Source of the DNA: Pseudomonas fluorescens HK44
GTDB lineage: Bacteria > Pseudomonadota > Gammaproteobacteria > Pseudomonadales > Pseudomonadaceae
Assembly (NCBI RefSeq): GCF_000217955.3
Contig: NZ_AFOY02000015.1
Location: forward strand, 186,001 to 250,000
Reading direction: 5' to 3'
Length of the DNA stretch: 64,000 nucleotides
Positions within the stretch are counted from its first letter, which is position 1, and every line of letters starts with the position of its first letter. Below are positions 27,502 through 36,844 of the stretch, piece after piece. The notes under the pieces were generated by a model. It was not told where the DNA came from. It saw nothing but the letters and a program-made list of their open reading frames with translations, and did no database searches. Position numbers and translations under genes: made by a program.

Positions 27502-28524
27502 TCAAGATCGAGGATCAAACGCATCACGCAATGCTTCACCAATAAACACCAGTAAGGAAAGAATCAGCGCCAGGGTGAAAAACGCCGTCAGCCCGAGCCA
27601 CGGCGCTTGCAGATTCTGCTTGCCCTGACCGATCAACTCGCCCAGCGAGGCGCTGCCGGCGGGCATGCCGAAGCCGAGGAAGTCGAGGGCGGTGAGGGTC
27701 GAGATCGCCCCGGTGAGAATGAACGGCAGGTAGCTCAAGGTCGCGTTCATCGCGTTTGGCAGGATGTGCCGCACGATCACTTTGCGGTCGGTCAGGCCTA
27801 GTGCGCGCGCCGCTTTGACGTATTCCAGATTGCGCCCGCGAAGGAACTCGGCGCGCACCACGTCCACCAGTGCCAGCCAGGAAAACAGCGCCATGATCCC
27901 CAGCAGCCACCAGAAGTTCGGTTCGACGAAACCCGACAGGATGATCAGCAGGTAAAGCACCGGCAACCCCGACCAGACTTCCTGCAAACGCTGACCGAGC
28001 AGGTCGACCCAGCCGCCGTAGTAGCCCTGCAAGGCGCCGGCGGCGATGCCGATCAGCGTGCTGATGAAGGTCAACGCCAGCGCAAACAATATCGACACCC
28101 GGGCTCCGAAAATCACCCTTGCCAACACATCGCGCGCCTGATCATCGGTGCCCAGCCAGTTGACCTTCGACGGCGGGCTCGGCGCCGGCTGATTGAGGTC
28201 GTAGTTCGGCGTGTCGTCGCTGAACGGAATCGGCGGGAAGAGTATCCAGCCGCCGTCCTTGTGGATCAGCTTTTGCACGTAATCACTGCGGTAATCGGCC
28301 TGGAATGGCAGTTGACCGCCGAACTCTTGCTCGGTGTAGCGTTTGAACGCCGGGAAGTACAACGAGCCCTGATAACCCAGTACCAGTGGCTTGTCGTTGG
28401 CGATCAGTTCGCCGCCGAGGGTCAGGATGAACAGCCCGATGAACAGCCACAGCGACCACCAGCCACGGCGGTTTTTCTTGAAACGTTCCAGGCGTCGGCG
28501 CGACAGGGGCGAGAGATTGAGCAT
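27502..28524 (-). CDS. yejE: Peptide ABC transporter permease YejE
   Basis: YejE is the second inner-membrane permease of the Yej importer. The 340-residue protein has an N-terminal helix (SLWLFIGLFILTLGGELIAN), a large periplasmic loop, and a BPD_transp_1 domain with five helices. The EAA-type loop is AARALGLTDRKVIVRHILPNAM. The start at 28524 ([21 protein letters not shown]) overlaps the yejB stop by one base (TGATG), so translation is coupled. Confidence 0.95.
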   Translation of the reverse strand: MLNLSPLSRRRLERFKKNRRGWWSLWLFIGLFILTLGGELIANDKPLVLGYQGSLYFPAFKRYTEQEFGGQLPFQADYRSDYVQKLIHKDGGWILFPPIPFSDDTPNYDLNQPAPSPPSKVNWLGTDDQARDVLARVIFGARVSILFALALTFISTLIGIAAGALQGYYGGWVDLLGQRLQEVWSGLPVLYLLIILSGFVEPNFWWLLGIMALFSWLALVDVVRAEFLRGRNLEYVKAARALGLTDRKVIVRHILPNAMNATLSYLPFILTGAISTLTALDFLGFGMPAGSASLGELIGQGKQNLQAPWLGLTAFFTLALILSLLVFIGEALRDAFDPRS

Positions 28525-29582
28525 CAGGCGTTCCTCGCGGCGAAGTCGATGCGCGGGTCGACCAGGGTGTAGCAAAGGTCACCGATGAGTTTTATCAAAA
28601 GACCGAACAGGGTGAAAATGAACAGCGAGCCGAACACCACCGGGTAGTCCCGGGACACCGCTGCCTCGTAACTCATCCGTCCCAATCCATCGAGGGAAAA
28701 GATCACCTCGATCAACAGCGATCCGGCGAAAAACACGCTGATGAATGCTTGAGGAATGCCAGAAACCACCAGCAGCATCGCATTGCGAAACACATGGCCG
28801 TACAGCACCCGACGCTCGCTCAGGCCTTTGGCGCGGGCGGTGACCACGTACTGGCGGGTGATCTCGTTGAGGAACGAGTTCTTGGTCAGGATGGTCAGGG
28901 TGGCGAAACCGCCGACCACCAGCGCCGTCACCGGCAGCACCAGGTGCCAGAAGTAGTCGGCCACTTTTCCCAGTGTCGACAACTGCTCGAAATTCTCCGA
29001 GACCAGCCCACGCACCGGAAACCAGTTCAACGACGTACCGCCGGCAAACACCACGATCAGAAACATCGCAAACAGGAACGCCGGCATTGCGTACCCGATG
29101 ATGATTGCAGTGCTGCTCCAGATATCGAAATGGCTACCGTGATGCACGGCTTTGCGAATGCCCAGCGGGATCGATACCAGGTATGTGATCAGTGTCGCCC
29201 AAAGCCCGAGGGAGATGGTCACCGGCATCTTTTCAAGGATCAGGTCGGTGACCGTGGCACCGCGAAAGAAGCTTTTGCCGAAGTCCAGCCGGGCATAGCT
29301 GGTGATCATCAGCCACAGGCGTTCCGGTGCCGGTTTGTCGAAGCCATACTGTTTTTCGATGTCCTTGATCAGTTGCGGATCAAGGCCGCGACTGGCCCGC
29401 GAGCCGTGGCTGATGGCGTCACCGGAAGAGCCGATGCTTGCGCCGCCGATGCCTTGCAGGTGAGCGATGGCCTGCTCGACCGGGCCACCCGGTGCGGCCT
29501 GCACGATCACGAAGTTGACCAGCAGAATGATCACCAGCGTCGGAATGATCAGCAGCAAACGTCGAAATATATAAGCCAGCAT
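28524..29582 (-). CDS. yejB: Peptide ABC transporter permease YejB
   Basis: YejB is the first permease of the Yej importer. The 352-residue protein begins [16 protein letters not shown] with the N-terminal helix typical of DppB/OppB-type permeases. An extended periplasmic region with Gly/Ser-rich [11 protein letters not shown] follows, then the permease domain with the loop [22 protein letters not shown]. Its start shares one base with the yejA stop and its stop shares one base with the yejE start. Confidence 0.95.
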   Translation of the reverse strand: MLAYIFRRLLLIIPTLVIILLVNFVIVQAAPGGPVEQAIAHLQGIGGASIGSSGDAISHGSRASRGLDPQLIKDIEKQYGFDKPAPERLWLMITSYARLDFGKSFFRGATVTDLILEKMPVTISLGLWATLITYLVSIPLGIRKAVHHGSHFDIWSSTAIIIGYAMPAFLFAMFLIVVFAGGTSLNWFPVRGLVSENFEQLSTLGKVADYFWHLVLPVTALVVGGFATLTILTKNSFLNEITRQYVVTARAKGLSERRVLYGHVFRNAMLLVVSGIPQAFISVFFAGSLLIEVIFSLDGLGRMSYEAAVSRDYPVVFGSLFIFTLFGLLIKLIGDLCYTLVDPRIDFAARNA

Positions 29583-31450
29583 CAATGCGGCCCTCCGGGT
29601 TTGCCACGGCTGATGCGTTCGACGGCCATCTGTTCGTTGGTCAGCGGCGTCGGGCTCATTTCCCACCAGCTCTCGATGGCTTCGTCATTGCTCGCTTGTA
29701 TCGCCGGAGTGCCGAAGCGATTCCACCATACGGTCGAGGAGCCTGGCGGGTAATAGTTGGGAATCCAGTAGTAGTTCCATTGCAGTACCCGGTCCAGTGC
29801 GTGGGCATAACGCAGCATATCGGCCTGGGTGGTGGCTTTGACCAGGCCGGTAATCAGCGTGTCGACGGCCGGATTTTTCAGCACCATGTAATTGTTGGCG
29901 CCGGGGTCGGTGGCGGCGGCCGAGCCGAAGTAGTTGTACAGTTCGCTCCCAGGCGAGGTGGTCACCGGATAGCCGGTGACGATCATGTCGTAGTCACGAC
30001 TCATCAAGCGGTTGACGTACTGCGACGAGTCGATCCGACGGATATCCAGATTGATCCCGATTTGCGCCAGGTTGCGCTTGTACGGCAGTAGCAGACGGTC
30101 CATGCCGTTCTGGCTGATCAGGAAAGTAAACGCCAGTGGCTCGCCCTCGGCGTTGACCAGTCGATCGCCATCGGGTTTCCAGCCGGCTTGTTCGAGCAGC
30201 GCCAGTGCCTGCAATTGCTTGTCGCGGATCAGGCCGCTGCCGTCGGTCTTCGGTGCTTCGAAGACCTGGGTAAAGACCTCGTCCGGAACCTGCCCGCGCA
30301 AGGGTTCGAGAATCGCCAGTTCGCCGGCATCGGGCAGTTGCCTGGCCGCCAACAGGCTATTGGAAAAGTAACTTTGCTGGCGAATGTACATATCGCGCAT
30401 CATCTGCCGGTTACTCCACTCGAAATCCCAGAGCATCGCCAGGGCCTGACGTACGCGGCGGTCCTGGAACATCGGCTTTTGCAGATTGAACACAAAACCC
30501 TGGGAAGGTTGTGGTGCTTCTTTGGCCAGATGAGCTTTTTGCAGGCGGCCGTCGTTCAACGCCGGACCTTCGTAACCGATGGAATACGCGGTGGCCGAGA
30601 ACTCGCGGTTGTAGTCATAGGCGCCGCCGCGCAAGACTTGACGAGCGACATCGGTGTCGCCGAAGTACTCGATGCTGAAATGGTCGAAGTTGTACAGGCC
30701 ACGGCTGACAGGCAAGTCCTTGCCCCACCAGTCGGCGTTGCGCTCGAAGGTAATGCTGCGCCCCGAATCAACCTTGCCGACGCGGTACGGGCCGCTGCCC
30801 AGCGGTGCTTCATAACCGCCGCCTTTGGCGAAGTCGCGGGTCTTCCACCAGTGCTCGGGAAACACCGGCAAGGTCGCGATGTCCAGCGCCAGGGTGCGGT
30901 TCTCGTTGTTCTTGAAGTCAAAACGAATGGTGCGCGGCGACTCGACTTCGACGCCTTTGACGTCGGCGAATTGGGTGCGATAGCGCAGGCTGCCCTGGGT
31001 CATCAGCAGGTCGTAGGTGTAGCGCACGTCTTCGGCGGTGATGGGGGTGCCATCGGCGAAGCAAGCCTTGGGGTTCAGGTAGAAACGCAGCCACAGGCCA
31101 TCGTCGGCGCGCTCCATTTTCTCGGCCACCAGCCCGTACACCGTGTAAGGCTCATCCAGTGAACGCTGGGCCAGCGGCGAGTAAATCATCCCGTCGACCT
31201 GAGTCACGCCAATGCCCTTGTCGATGTACGGCAGCACGTGGTCAAAGTGGCCGATTTCAATCGCCGAGCGGCGCATGCTGCCGCCCTTGGGGGCTTGCAG
31301 GTTGGTGTAGGCAAAGTGACTGAAACCGGCAGGGTACTTGGCCGGTTCGCCATACACGGTCAAGGCGTGTTGTGGCGCAGCATTCACGCCTGCGGTGCTC
31401 AGCAGCAAGGCCAGGGCCGTGAAAATCAATGAGGGGAAAGCCAGTCGCAT
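29582..31450 (-). CDS. yejA: Peptide ABC transporter substrate-binding protein YejA
   Basis: YejA is the periplasmic receptor of the Yej importer and belongs to the SBP_bac_5 family. The 622-residue protein has a Sec signal peptide ([10 protein letters not shown]...[10 protein letters not shown], cleaved near residue 24) and the family's [26 protein letters not shown] and [12 protein letters not shown] segments. The ATG at 31450 is selected because the signal peptide starts there. It leads the four-gene operon, so the promoter should be within 31451-31540. Confidence 0.95.
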   Translation of the reverse strand: MRLAFPSLIFTALALLLSTAGVNAAPQHALTVYGEPAKYPAGFSHFAYTNLQAPKGGSMRRSAIEIGHFDHVLPYIDKGIGVTQVDGMIYSPLAQRSLDEPYTVYGLVAEKMERADDGLWLRFYLNPKACFADGTPITAEDVRYTYDLLMTQGSLRYRTQFADVKGVEVESPRTIRFDFKNNENRTLALDIATLPVFPEHWWKTRDFAKGGGYEAPLGSGPYRVGKVDSGRSITFERNADWWGKDLPVSRGLYNFDHFSIEYFGDTDVARQVLRGGAYDYNREFSATAYSIGYEGPALNDGRLQKAHLAKEAPQPSQGFVFNLQKPMFQDRRVRQALAMLWDFEWSNRQMMRDMYIRQQSYFSNSLLAARQLPDAGELAILEPLRGQVPDEVFTQVFEAPKTDGSGLIRDKQLQALALLEQAGWKPDGDRLVNAEGEPLAFTFLISQNGMDRLLLPYKRNLAQIGINLDIRRIDSSQYVNRLMSRDYDMIVTGYPVTTSPGSELYNYFGSAAATDPGANNYMVLKNPAVDTLITGLVKATTQADMLRYAHALDRVLQWNYYWIPNYYPPGSSTVWWNRFGTPAIQASNDEAIESWWEMSPTPLTNEQMAVERISRGKPGGPH

Positions 31451-31539
31451 TGTCAGCCTTAAGAGCCGGATGATCGATAAGCACAATTTGTACGCTAGCA
31501 GCGCGTGACTCGCCAGCCATAATCATTCGATCCAAACGC

Positions 31540-31565
31540 AACGGCCCACCAGAAGGTGGGCCGTT
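31540..31565 (-). terminator. Rho-independent terminator after ppiC
   Basis: AACGGCCCACC and GGTGGGCCGTT are perfect 11-bp arms around a 4-base loop. On the minus strand the stem is followed by GCGTTT. It lies 22 bp after the ppiC stop and before the yejA promoter region. The T-run is short. Confidence 0.75.
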
Positions 31566-31587
31566 GTTTGAGCAAATCGCGGAATAA

Positions 31588-31869
31588 TCAGTCCTGGCGG
31601 CTGGTCACTTCCAGCAGGTGGTAACCGAACTGGGTCTTGACCGGACCTTGTACGGTGTTGACCGGAGCGCTGAAGACCACGGTGTCGAATTCCTTGACCA
31701 TCTGGCCTGGACCGAACGAACCGAGGTTGCCACCGTCGCGGCTCGACGGGCAAGTGGAGTTGGCTTTGGCGATGGCAGCGAAATCGGCACCGGCTTCGAT
31801 TTGGGCTTTCAGTTCGTTGCACTTGGCTTCGGTGGCAACCAGGATGTGGCGGGCAGTGGCTTTGGCCAT
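31588..31869 (-). CDS. ppiC: Parvulin-type peptidyl-prolyl cis-trans isomerase
   Basis: A 93-residue single-domain cytoplasmic rotamase with the parvulin blocks ARHILVATE, NSTCPSSRDGGNLGSFGPGQMV and TQFGYHLLEV. It is a paralogue of the protein at 15570 (same layout, roughly half the residues shared by eye). The start at 31869 (MAKATARHIL) has GGAG eight or nine bases upstream, and the family begins there; an ATG 15 bp earlier has no such site. It is monocistronic, with a strong hairpin after the stop. Confidence 0.94.
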   Translation of the reverse strand: MAKATARHILVATEAKCNELKAQIEAGADFAAIAKANSTCPSSRDGGNLGSFGPGQMVKEFDTVVFSAPVNTVQGPVKTQFGYHLLEVTSRQD

Positions 31870-32010
31870 GAGAGAAATCTCCATTCAATGTTCAAGTAAG
31901 GTGCTGAGCCTACCGGATTCAGTGACCTATTTCTCGTCAAAGTTCCGTCAAACCATTGTCTGCTGTCGCGACGACTTGCCGTCGCCGCCGTCACCCAACG
32001 TCAACAAACC

Positions 32011-32892
32011 CTAGAGACCGACGCCTTTCAAGCGTTCGGCATGCAGCAAGTACAATTCGACGGGGTCGATGCCTTTGCGTATCAGACCTGCCGTTTGATT
32101 GATCGCATCCAGGTGGTCCATTGGGTAATCGGAGCGCAGGACGGTGCCCAGGTGCGAGCTGTAGCGGCCGACCATCCCGTCGTTTTGCTCGGTCTCGCGA
32201 GTGAAAAACCTGGAAAACCCTCGACAAAAAGCGTGCAGCGGATCGAGCGCATGCAGCCCTGCATCCAGCAGGTTGCCCTGCAATGTGCCACTCCAGGAGT
32301 AGTAACGAACGCCGTTGACCAGTTCTTCGCCGCTGCCACCCCAGGTCTTCGGCAGGCCTTGGGGGTATTTGGCGTTGAACTCAGCGACACCGTCGGTGGT
32401 TAAGGCGTTGAGGGCGGCGACGGCGTTCTGCGGGATATTCGGGTTGCCACTGATAAACGACAGGAATTCGACAAACAACGTCGAGACCGCCACTGCGACG
32501 TGTTCTGGCAGGTGGCCGGGGGTCAACGCTTTGCGCAAGCAGTCGGCGAGCTCGGAGCCATGGTTCGGTCCGCTGACCGAGGTCACCGAAGCGATGTTTT
32601 GGGGGGCCATCGCTGCGGCATAACGAGCGGTCAGTGCACCTTGGCTATGGCCGATTAGATTGACTTTGCTCGCGCCGGTGCCAGCCAGCACCAGGTCGAT
32701 TTGTGCCAGCAGTTGCTCGCCACGGACCTCATTGCAGTGAGCGGCCGAGAGGTGGGGTATGAACACTTGAGCGCCAGTGTTCCTCAGTGCCTGTTTCACG
32801 CCGTGGAAGAGTTCCAGTTTGCCGATGCTTTCGAATCCGAAGAGACCGTGGACCAGCAGGATAGGGTGTTGCGTGATTGCATTCCGTTGCAT
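32011..32892 (-). CDS. Triacylglycerol lipase, alpha/beta hydrolase family
   Basis: This 293-residue lipase hydrolyses acylglycerol esters. The oxyanion-hole motif HGLFGFE is near residue 15 and the nucleophile elbow is GHSQG with Ser83. A late Asp in HALDPLHAF and a His in DYPMDHLDAINQ fit the triad of true bacterial family I lipases. The substrate-pocket PNHGSELAD is as in Pseudomonas LipA. Unlike LipA there is no signal peptide and no foldase gene next to it, consistent with the intracellular or foldase-independent lipases known from P. fluorescens. Confidence 0.88.
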   Translation of the reverse strand: MQRNAITQHPILLVHGLFGFESIGKLELFHGVKQALRNTGAQVFIPHLSAAHCNEVRGEQLLAQIDLVLAGTGASKVNLIGHSQGALTARYAAAMAPQNIASVTSVSGPNHGSELADCLRKALTPGHLPEHVAVAVSTLFVEFLSFISGNPNIPQNAVAALNALTTDGVAEFNAKYPQGLPKTWGGSGEELVNGVRYYSWSGTLQGNLLDAGLHALDPLHAFCRGFSRFFTRETEQNDGMVGRYSSHLGTVLRSDYPMDHLDAINQTAGLIRKGIDPVELYLLHAERLKGVGL

Positions 32893-33155
32893 GTGCGTAC
32901 CTTTATTCCGTAAGTTCGAGTGGGGTTCACGTCCTCACTCTAATGCAGGGCGGCAGGCGAGCGGTGTGGGAAAAAACCGCTAGAAACTGTTGAAAGCGGA
33001 ATAGAAATAGCGGGAAAGATCAGATTTTTTCGAGGCGTTGCTCGGAACATTTTGAGATCTTTTCGTCAGTGATTGTCTGGCACTACCGTTCCAGAGGTGC
33101 AACTGGAACGGCAGTGCCGGGCAATTTATCGCTGAGTACGTGTATGCGGGTTTGT

Positions 33156-34235
33156 TCAGATGCCCGCTTCAGGTCCGCGCAGTTTCAGGCTGGCGTTGCG
33201 CAACAATTGCTCGGTCGCCTCCCACCCCAGGCAGCCGTCAGTCACCGAAACGCCATAGCGCAGCGACGTGCTTAACGGTTGGCAGCCTTCGAACAGATGG
33301 CTTTCAAGCATCATGCCGATCAGCGAGCGATTGCCGCTCAGGCGTTGCTCAAGCACTTCGTTGAACACGGCCGGCTGGCGTAGCGGGTCTTTACCGCTGT
33401 TAGCGTGACTGCAATCGACCATGATCCGCGAGGCAATCTTCAGTTTCTGCAAGTCAGCCTGTATGTGCGCGACGCTTTGGACATCATAGTTTGGCCCGCG
33501 ATGCCCGCCGCGCAGTACCAGATGCGTATCCGGGTTGCCTTGAGTCTGAATGATTGCCGGGTGCCCCTGGCTGTCGACACCGAAGTGGCGATGCGGATGC
33601 GCTGCCGAGCGCATGGCATCAGTGGCGACGCCGACACCGCCATCGGTGCCGTTCTTGAAACCGACCGGCATGCTCAGGCCGCTGGCCATCTCACGGTGAA
33701 TCTGCGATTCGGTGGTGCGCGCGCCGATGGCGACCCAGCTCAACAGGTCATCGAAGTAGCTGGCGGCCATGGGTTGCAGCAGTTCAGTGGCGATCGGCAA
33801 ACCGAGGCGAAGCATTTCGCGCATCAATTCACGGGAGAGGGTCAAGCCACCGACCATGTCGTCGCTGCCATCCAGGTGCGGGTCGTAGGCCAGGCCTTTC
33901 CAGCCCACCGTGGTACGAGGTTTTTCGATGTAGGCGCGCATCACCACCAGCATTTCATCGCTGACGTCGGCCGCAAGCCGGGCGAGCTTGCCAGCGTAGT
34001 CGAGGGCGGATTGCGGATCGTGTATCGAACAAGGGCCGACGACGACCAGCAGGCGGGAGTCTTTACCGTTGAGAATCGCGCGGACCGCTTCACGGTGGGC
34101 AGCGACCTGTTGGGTCAGCGTGTGGGTGAGTGGCAATTGGTGCTTGAGTTGCAGCGAGCTGGGCAAACGCCGGGTCAGCGTTTCATTGGCCGGGCTCAAG
34201 GTGGACAGCGGCAGAGCAGAGATGGACGAGTTCAT
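33156..34235 (-). CDS. aroF: 3-deoxy-7-phosphoheptulonate (DAHP) synthase, class I
   Basis: This enzyme condenses phosphoenolpyruvate and erythrose 4-phosphate, the entry step of the shikimate pathway. The 359-residue protein has the class I AroF/G/H motifs VVVGPCSIHDP, MRAYIEKPRTTVGWKG, ARTTESQIHREMASGLSMPVGFKNGTDG, RGG for phosphate and MVDCSHANSGKD with metal ligands. Which aromatic acid inhibits it cannot be told from motifs alone, so the symbol is provisional. AGGAAG precedes the ATG. Upstream lie a small Tyr-rich frame, a strong terminator and an aromatic-rich leader peptide, indicating attenuation control. Confidence 0.92.
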   Translation of the reverse strand: MNSSISALPLSTLSPANETLTRRLPSSLQLKHQLPLTHTLTQQVAAHREAVRAILNGKDSRLLVVVGPCSIHDPQSALDYAGKLARLAADVSDEMLVVMRAYIEKPRTTVGWKGLAYDPHLDGSDDMVGGLTLSRELMREMLRLGLPIATELLQPMAASYFDDLLSWVAIGARTTESQIHREMASGLSMPVGFKNGTDGGVGVATDAMRSAAHPHRHFGVDSQGHPAIIQTQGNPDTHLVLRGGHRGPNYDVQSVAHIQADLQKLKIASRIMVDCSHANSGKDPLRQPAVFNEVLEQRLSGNRSLIGMMLESHLFEGCQPLSTSLRYGVSVTDGCLGWEATEQLLRNASLKLRGPEAGI

Positions 34236-34283
34236 ATTCGGGCTTCCTGGGCTGGCGGCGGGTTCAGTCCCGCGCGCTCGGCC

Positions 34284-34436
34284 CTACTGGGGTGTTCGAC
34301 AATTGGCCGGGTTGGCTTCGAGTGTGTGCATGCCACCTTTGGGTGACCGATCGGAGGCGGCAGGCTGTCCCGAGCGGAGGCTGGTAAATCGCCAGGCGGA
34401 AAAACTGTCGTAACGGTAATAAGTGGCGTAGTTCAT
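34284..34436 (-). CDS. Small Tyr-rich open frame between attenuator and DAHP synthase gene
   Basis: A 50-codon frame starting MNYATYYRYDSFSAWRF has an AAGGA site about nine bases before the ATG. Four Tyr, two Phe and one Trp fall in the first 16 codons; the rest is Pro/Ser/Arg-rich without aromatics. It ends 48 bp before the DAHP synthase start. It may be a second leader peptide or a conserved small protein; I do not recognise a family. Confidence 0.5.
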   Translation of the reverse strand: MNYATYYRYDSFSAWRFTSLRSGQPAASDRSPKGGMHTLEANPANCRTPQ

Positions 34437-34483
34437 GTCGTGATTCCTTGAAGTCCGTGATGTCGCTAAAAATGTTTGGGGCT

Positions 34484-34521
34484 GAAAAAACAAAACCCCC
34501 GGTCGGGAAGCCGACCGGGGG
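34484..34521 (-). terminator. Transcription attenuator upstream of the DAHP synthase gene
   Basis: On the minus strand CCCCCGGTCGG-CTTC-CCGACCGGGGG is a perfect 11-bp stem with a 4-base loop. It is followed by TTTTGTTTTTTC, a textbook intrinsic terminator. It lies 51 bp after the stop of an aromatic-rich leader peptide and ~250 bp before the biosynthetic gene on the same strand, so it should act as the attenuator. Confidence 0.88.
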
Positions 34522-34572
34522 TTGAGAATTCTCTGGTAGGCGACCCCTTGAGTAGTGGGCGCCGTGTGGGTA

Positions 34573-34701
34573 TCAGGCGCGCCAGTGGCTAAACCAATAC
34601 CCAAAATAAAAGTTTACCGGTGCGCAGACGCCATTTACCCGTGCAGCCGCTACCGAGCGCGGGGCGCTGGCGATGCGAAGCTGTGAAGGGGTATGCGACA
34701 T
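34573..34701 (-). CDS. Aromatic amino acid leader peptide
   Basis: This is a 42-residue frame beginning MSHTPSQLRIAS, with GGAG seven bases before the ATG. Near its end seven of ten codons specify Phe, Tyr or Trp (residues 31-40, FYFGYWFSHW), then RA and a stop. Ribosome stalling at these codons when charged aromatic tRNAs are scarce would keep the downstream terminator from forming. The gene is too short for most gene callers, but codon content and position make the role clear. Confidence 0.82.
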   Translation of the reverse strand: MSHTPSQLRIASAPRSVAAARVNGVCAPVNFYFGYWFSHWRA

Positions 34702-34861
34702 GGTCTATCTCCGATGAATGCGCCGAGCTTACTAGAGGCGGGTGTGCAGATTCAATCAGTAAATGCTATCGGCTCGCAGGTCAATTTCTATGACTTAAGC
34801 ACGGCGTAGCTTTGTGCCACACTTCGTGATTGCTTGCGGACACTGATCAAGGACAACGCAG

Positions 34862-35620
34862 ATGACGACACTGACCATCGCCGCCGCACAATCGATCTCG
34901 ATTGCCGGGGATCTTCGCGCCAATATCGCCCGGCACCAGCACTTCATCCGGGTCGCTGCCGAGCACGGCGTGCAACTGTTGGTGTTTCCCGAGTTGTCTC
35001 TCACAGGGTATGAGCGTGGATTGGCGGCGCAATTGGCGATCGCGCCGGATGCAGCGGTTTTGCAGCCACTGCGAGAGCTGGCTCGAGAGCTGGGTATCAC
35101 CACCGTCGTCGGAATGCCGATTCGTCTGTCGGCCGATTCGCCGGTACTGATTGGCGCGCTGGTACTGGCTGCCGATGGTTCGCTGGGGGTCTACAGCAAG
35201 CAGCATCTGCATTCGGGCGAGGAGGTGGCGTTTGCACCGGGTTCGGGCGGTTCGCTGCTGACACTGGGTGACGATACGATCGCGTTGGCGGTGTGCGCTG
35301 ATTTTTCACACGCCAGTCATGCCGCCGCGGCCGCTGACAAGGGGGCAAACCTCTACGCCGCAGGCGTGCTGATTACCGAAGGTGGCTATGCTCCGGACAC
35401 CGCATTGCTGCAGGGTTATGCCGGCGAGCACTCGATGGTGGTGCTGATGGCCAATCATGGCGGTGCGACGGGCGGCTGGGAGTCGGCAGGGCGCAGCGCA
35501 ATCTGGGCGTCGGACGGCTCGCTGATAGCTGCGGCCCCGGGAACCGGGAATTTACTGGTTATCGCCCATCGAAATGCCGGCGAGTGGGGCGGGGAGGTCG
35601 TGCCGGTGGTGAGTGCTTAA
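34862..35620 (+). CDS. Carbon-nitrogen (nitrilase-family) hydrolase
   Basis: This predicted cytoplasmic amidase or nitrilase-like enzyme of 252 residues has the complete Glu-Lys-Cys triad: Glu44 in FPELSLTGYE, Lys113 in YSKQHLHSGEE and Cys145 in LAVCADFSH. Members hydrolyse amides such as omega-amides, carbamoyl compounds or deaminated glutathione; the exact substrate is not evident. An AAGGACAACGCAG site precedes the ATG. The next gene, a GNAT acetyltransferase, begins 9 bp after the stop and is surely cotranscribed. Confidence 0.88.
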   Translation: MTTLTIAAAQSISIAGDLRANIARHQHFIRVAAEHGVQLLVFPELSLTGYERGLAAQLAIAPDAAVLQPLRELARELGITTVVGMPIRLSADSPVLIGALVLAADGSLGVYSKQHLHSGEEVAFAPGSGGSLLTLGDDTIALAVCADFSHASHAAAAADKGANLYAAGVLITEGGYAPDTALLQGYAGEHSMVVLMANHGGATGGWESAGRSAIWASDGSLIAAAPGTGNLLVIAHRNAGEWGGEVVPVVSA

Positions 35621-35629
35621 GGAGGGCAA

Positions 35630-36064
35630 GTGAATCTTGAACTGCGGCCGGCCTCGGCGGAACATCTGTCATTTGCGCGAGCACTGACGTGCCAGACGAT
35701 GCTGGGCTATTACATTCGGCATGACCTGCCGTGGATCGACGAGGCTTTCGATGTTGCCTGGGCGGGTCGGGAAAACCGGCTGATTTGCCAACATGCATCG
35801 GTACTGGGTTTTACCAGCCTGAGCCGCGATTCGAAGGCCCTGTACATTCGCGAGCTGCATGTGGTCGAGGCTTTTCGCGGTCAGGGCGTTGGCACCTGGG
35901 CCCTTGAGCAGGTGTTTTCGATAGCCTGCGCAGAGCGACGTCCGGCGTTGCGTTTGACGGTGTTCAAGGACAATCCCGCGCAAGCGCTTTATCAGCGCAT
36001 GGGCTTGCGGATTGTCGGGCAGGACGACTGTTTCCTGAGGATGGAGCGTAAATGTCTGCGCTGA
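35630..36064 (+). CDS. GNAT-family N-acetyltransferase
   Basis: A 144-residue acetyltransferase of the Gcn5-related fold, transferring acetyl from acetyl-CoA to an unknown amine. The acetyl-CoA loop is LHVVEAFRGQGVGTWALEQV and the late strand-helix is LRLTVFKDNPAQALYQRMGLRIVGQDD. The start is GTG at 35630, fixed by GGAGG four bases upstream. It is translationally close to the nitrilase-family gene before it and ends 136 bp before gacA. Confidence 0.9.
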   Translation: MNLELRPASAEHLSFARALTCQTMLGYYIRHDLPWIDEAFDVAWAGRENRLICQHASVLGFTSLSRDSKALYIRELHVVEAFRGQGVGTWALEQVFSIACAERRPALRLTVFKDNPAQALYQRMGLRIVGQDDCFLRMERKCLR

Positions 36065-36200
36065 AGCGTCTGCAACGCGTGTAACTCAAGCCATTCAAGA
36101 CGAATTGAAACTTTTTATATAGCGCTTGCTGCTAGGTCTGCCGGATGCTTTTTGCTAAGGTGTTCGCCAACCAATAAGACCATTATCGCGAGGTGTCTGC

Positions 36201-36842
36201 TTGATTAGGGTGCTAGTAGTCGATGACCATGATCTCGTTCGTACAGGTATTACACGAATGTTGGCTGACATCGATGGTCTGCAAGTAGTCGGCCAGGCTG
36301 AGTCGGGGGAGGAGTCCCTGCTTAAAGCGCGTGAGTTGAAACCGGATGTGGTGCTGATGGACGTCAAGATGCCCGGGATCGGCGGTCTTGAAGCCACGCG
36401 CAAATTGTTGCGCAGCCACCCGGACATCAAAGTCGTCGCTGTAACCGTGTGCGAGGAAGATCCGTTTCCTACCCGACTGTTGCAGGCAGGTGCCGCGGGC
36501 TATCTGACCAAGGGCGCAGGGCTTAATGAAATGGTCCAGGCGATTCGCCAGGTATTTGCCGGACAGCGTTATATCAGTCCGCAAATTGCCCAGCAGTTGG
36601 CGATAAAGTCGTTCCAGCCGAGCAATGATTCGCCTTTCGACGCACTGTCCGAGCGAGAGATCCAGATTGCCCTGATGATTGTCGGCTGCCAGAAGGTCCA
36701 GATCATTTCCGACAAACTATGCCTGTCGCCAAAAACCGTGAACACCTACCGTTACCGCATTTTCGAGAAGCTTTCGATCAGCAGCGATGTTGAGTTGACG
36801 CTGTTGGCGGTTCGTCACGGCATGGTCGATGCCAGTCTCTGA
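36201..36842 (+). CDS. gacA: Response regulator GacA
   Basis: GacA is the response regulator of the GacS/GacA system, which switches on small RNAs of the Rsm family and so secondary metabolism, biofilm and biocontrol traits. The 213-residue protein has a receiver with acidic pocket VDDHD and phospho-acceptor Asp54 ([11 protein letters not shown]), a conserved Lys in YLTKGAG, and a LuxR-type HTH ([43 protein letters not shown]). The start is TTG at 36201, as known for gacA of fluorescent pseudomonads. It is 2 bp from uvrC, the conserved arrangement. Confidence 0.98.
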   Translation: MIRVLVVDDHDLVRTGITRMLADIDGLQVVGQAESGEESLLKARELKPDVVLMDVKMPGIGGLEATRKLLRSHPDIKVVAVTVCEEDPFPTRLLQAGAAGYLTKGAGLNEMVQAIRQVFAGQRYISPQIAQQLAIKSFQPSNDSPFDALSEREIQIALMIVGCQKVQIISDKLCLSPKTVNTYRYRIFEKLSISSDVELTLLAVRHGMVDASL

Positions 36843-36844
36843 CA

